Positions 4,945-6,308 of a stretch of DNA of 6,308 bases are shown in pieces. Source of the DNA: Pseudomonadota bacterium. Its GTDB lineage: Bacteria > Pseudomonadota > Gammaproteobacteria > Burkholderiales > Burkholderiaceae_B. The notes below the pieces were generated by a model. It was not told the DNA's origin and made no database searches. It worked only from the letters and a program-made list of their open reading frames with translations. A program made the position numbers and the translations under genes. Position 1 is the stretch's first letter. Each line of letters begins with the position of its first letter. Where the stretch lies: contig JAEYVD010000511.1 of NCBI GenBank assembly GCA_023432075.1, positions 1 through 6,308 of the forward strand. Reading direction: 5' to 3'.

Positions 4945-6308
4945 ATGAATGCCCCCGACACCCTGGCCCCCGCGCTCAAGAACGGCCTGAATCCCTTTCT
5001 GCAGGCGGATTTCTACAAGACCGGCCACCCGTTCCAGTACCCCAAGGGCACGAACAAGATCCTTGCCAACTTCACGCCGCGTTCCGCGCGTCTGGCGCCG
5101 GTGCTGCCCGAACTGTTCGACGAGAAGATCGTCTGGTTCGGCCTGCAGGGCTTCATCAAGGAAATCCTGATCGGGCTTTTCAACCGCGAGTTCTTCGGCA
5201 AGCCGGCCTCGACGGCGGTGCGCCAGTACCAGCGCCGCGTGGACAACGCGCTGGGCAAGGGCGCGGTCACGGTCGACCACCTGCAGGCGCTGCACGACCT
5301 GGGCTACCTGCCGCTGGAAATCCGCTCGGTGCCTGAAGGCGCCCGCGTCGACATCCGCGTGCCGCCGGTCACCTTCGTCAACACCCGGCCGGAATTCGCC
5401 TGGCTGGTGACCTACATCGAGACCCTGTTCAGCTGCGAATCCTGGAAGCCGTCCACGGTCGCCACCATCGCCTTCGAATACCGCAAGCTGCTGACCTACT
5501 TCGCGCAGTTGACCGGCAGCCCGATGGCGTTCGTGGACTGGCAGGGCCACGACTTCTCGATGCGCGGCATGGCCGGCCTGTACGACGCGCGCAAGTGCGG
5601 CGCGGGCCACCTGTTGTCCTTCACCGGCACCGACACGATCCCGGCCATCGATTACCTTGAAGACCTCTACAACGCGGATTCGGATCGGGAGCTCATCGGC
5701 GGCTCGGTGCCGGCGACCGAACACTCCGTGATGTGCCTGGGCAGCAAGGAAGGCGAGATCGAAACCATCCGCCGCCTGGTCAAGCAGGTCTATCCGGCGG
5801 GCATCGTGTCCGTCGTGTCGGACACCTGGGACTTCTGGCAGGTGGTCACGGATTTTGCGGCGGCGCTCAAGTCCGAGATCATGAGCCGCGAGCCGGATGC
5901 GCTGGGCAACGCCAAGGTCGTGTTCCGCCCGGACTCTGGCGATCCCGTGAAGATCCTGACGGGTTACTTCTGCACCGACGTGCCGCGCGTAGACGACCGC
6001 GCTGCCCTGCAAGCGGCGCAAGCCGCCGGCTTTGAGGCCGTGCGCGATGCGGCCACCGGCAACTACTGGCTGCTGGGTGAAGACGCCAGCGCGCGGCAAG
6101 CCCTGCGCGCCGCCGAGGTGAAGGGCGCCGTGCAATGCCTGTGGGATACCTTTGGCGGGGTTGAGACCGAGCGCGGCTACAAGCTTCTGGATCCGCACGT
6201 CGGCCTGATCTACGGCGACTCCATCACGCTGACCCGGGCGCGCGACATCCTGGTGCGGCTGGAGCGCAAGGGCTTTGCCTCGGGCAACGTGGTGCTGGGC
6301 ATCGGGTC
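4945..6308 (+). CDS. nadV: Nicotinamide phosphoribosyltransferase NadV (partial, 3' end outside the window)
   Basis: 454 codons are visible, and the frame is still open at the right edge (ends VVLGIG). The protein resembles human NAMPT, the enzyme that joins nicotinamide and PRPP to form NMN. Key residues, with human equivalents from memory, are Y24 in ADFYKTGH (Y18), F204 and R207 in GHDFSMRG (F193, R196), D230 in FTGTDT (D219, which favours nicotinamide over nicotinate), H260 in PATEHSV (catalytic H247), and R328/D330 in FRPDSGDP (R311/D313). Between RPDSG and GYKLLDPHVGLIYGDSIT there are about 80 residues, where human NAMPT has about 30; this insertion and WDTFGG are familiar from phage and some bacterial forms. 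AAGGA at 4933-4937 lies 7 bases before the ATG. Co-transcription with the prs-like gene and control by NrtR are inferred from position. Full length is probably near 480-500 residues. Confidence 0.92.
   Translation, partial: MNAPDTLAPALKNGLNPFLQADFYKTGHPFQYPKGTNKILANFTPRSARLAPVLPELFDEKIVWFGLQGFIKEILIGLFNREFFGKPASTAVRQYQRRVDNALGKGAVTVDHLQALHDLGYLPLEIRSVPEGARVDIRVPPVTFVNTRPEFAWLVTYIETLFSCESWKPSTVATIAFEYRKLLTYFAQLTGSPMAFVDWQGHDFSMRGMAGLYDARKCGAGHLLSFTGTDTIPAIDYLEDLYNADSDRELIGGSVPATEHSVMCLGSKEGEIETIRRLVKQVYPAGIVSVVSDTWDFWQVVTDFAAALKSEIMSREPDALGNAKVVFRPDSGDPVKILTGYFCTDVPRVDDRAALQAAQAAGFEAVRDAATGNYWLLGEDASARQALRAAEVKGAVQCLWDTFGGVETERGYKLLDPHVGLIYGDSITLTRARDILVRLERKGFASGNVVLGIG

Noticed and set aside
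4045..6198. 717-codon open frame on the minus strand opposite prs and nadV
   Set aside because: It is antisense to two well-recognised genes, has low-complexity composition rich in R, A, G and H, and resembles no family. Long antisense frames are common in GC-rich coding DNA.
1..6308. Search for tRNA, rRNA, CRISPR arrays, insertion sequences or attachment sites
   Set aside because: No cloverleaf, regular repeat-spacer pattern, transposase-like protein or flanking direct repeat was seen; the window reads as ordinary chromosomal genes.

Overview
This is a GC-rich stretch of a Gram-negative proteobacterial chromosome. A trimeric-type outer-membrane porin with a classic signal peptide, a ProP-type osmolyte transporter and the style of the porin all point to a betaproteobacterium, most likely Alcaligenaceae (Achromobacter/Bordetella-like). 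That placement is inference from protein style and base composition; no search was run.

Layout: the left edge (1-156, + strand) is the C-terminal end of a D-isomer-specific 2-hydroxyacid dehydrogenase. It converges on proP (191-1723, - strand), and a perfect 8-bp GC hairpin lies between the two stops. Upstream of proP, 1724-1960 has no gene but holds several strong inverted repeats; the largest is a roughly 14-bp stem that may end porin transcription or structure the proP leader. Next is a porin gene (1961-3067, - strand) with a clear AGGAG ribosome binding site. Its leader contains a terminator-like hairpin followed by a U-rich tract.

From 3068 to 3279 is a divergent regulatory region. To its right, on the + strand, is an NAD-metabolism locus: nrtR (3280-3972), which encodes a Nudix-related repressor with a C-terminal winged helix; a PRPP-synthetase-like gene (4075-4923); and 21 bases later a nicotinamide phosphoribosyltransferase gene, nadV (4945 to the window edge, truncated). 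The PRPP synthetase homologue would supply the phosphoribosyl donor and NadV would convert nicotinamide to NMN. NrtR probably represses the pair through operators in the AT-rich promoter at about 4007-4071 and may regulate itself.

The most interesting part is this NAD locus. The PRPP-synthetase-like protein has an altered PRPP-binding loop (DDICDGGRTF), and NadV has an insertion after RPDSG resembling phage-type nicotinamide phosphoribosyltransferases. It is therefore open whether the pair makes NMN from PRPP or follows the ADP-ribose-pyrophosphate route known from phage NAD+ reconstitution (NARP1). Candidate regulatory DNA includes an 11-mer shared by the porin/nrtR and prs promoter regions and an inverted repeat over the prs ribosome binding site.
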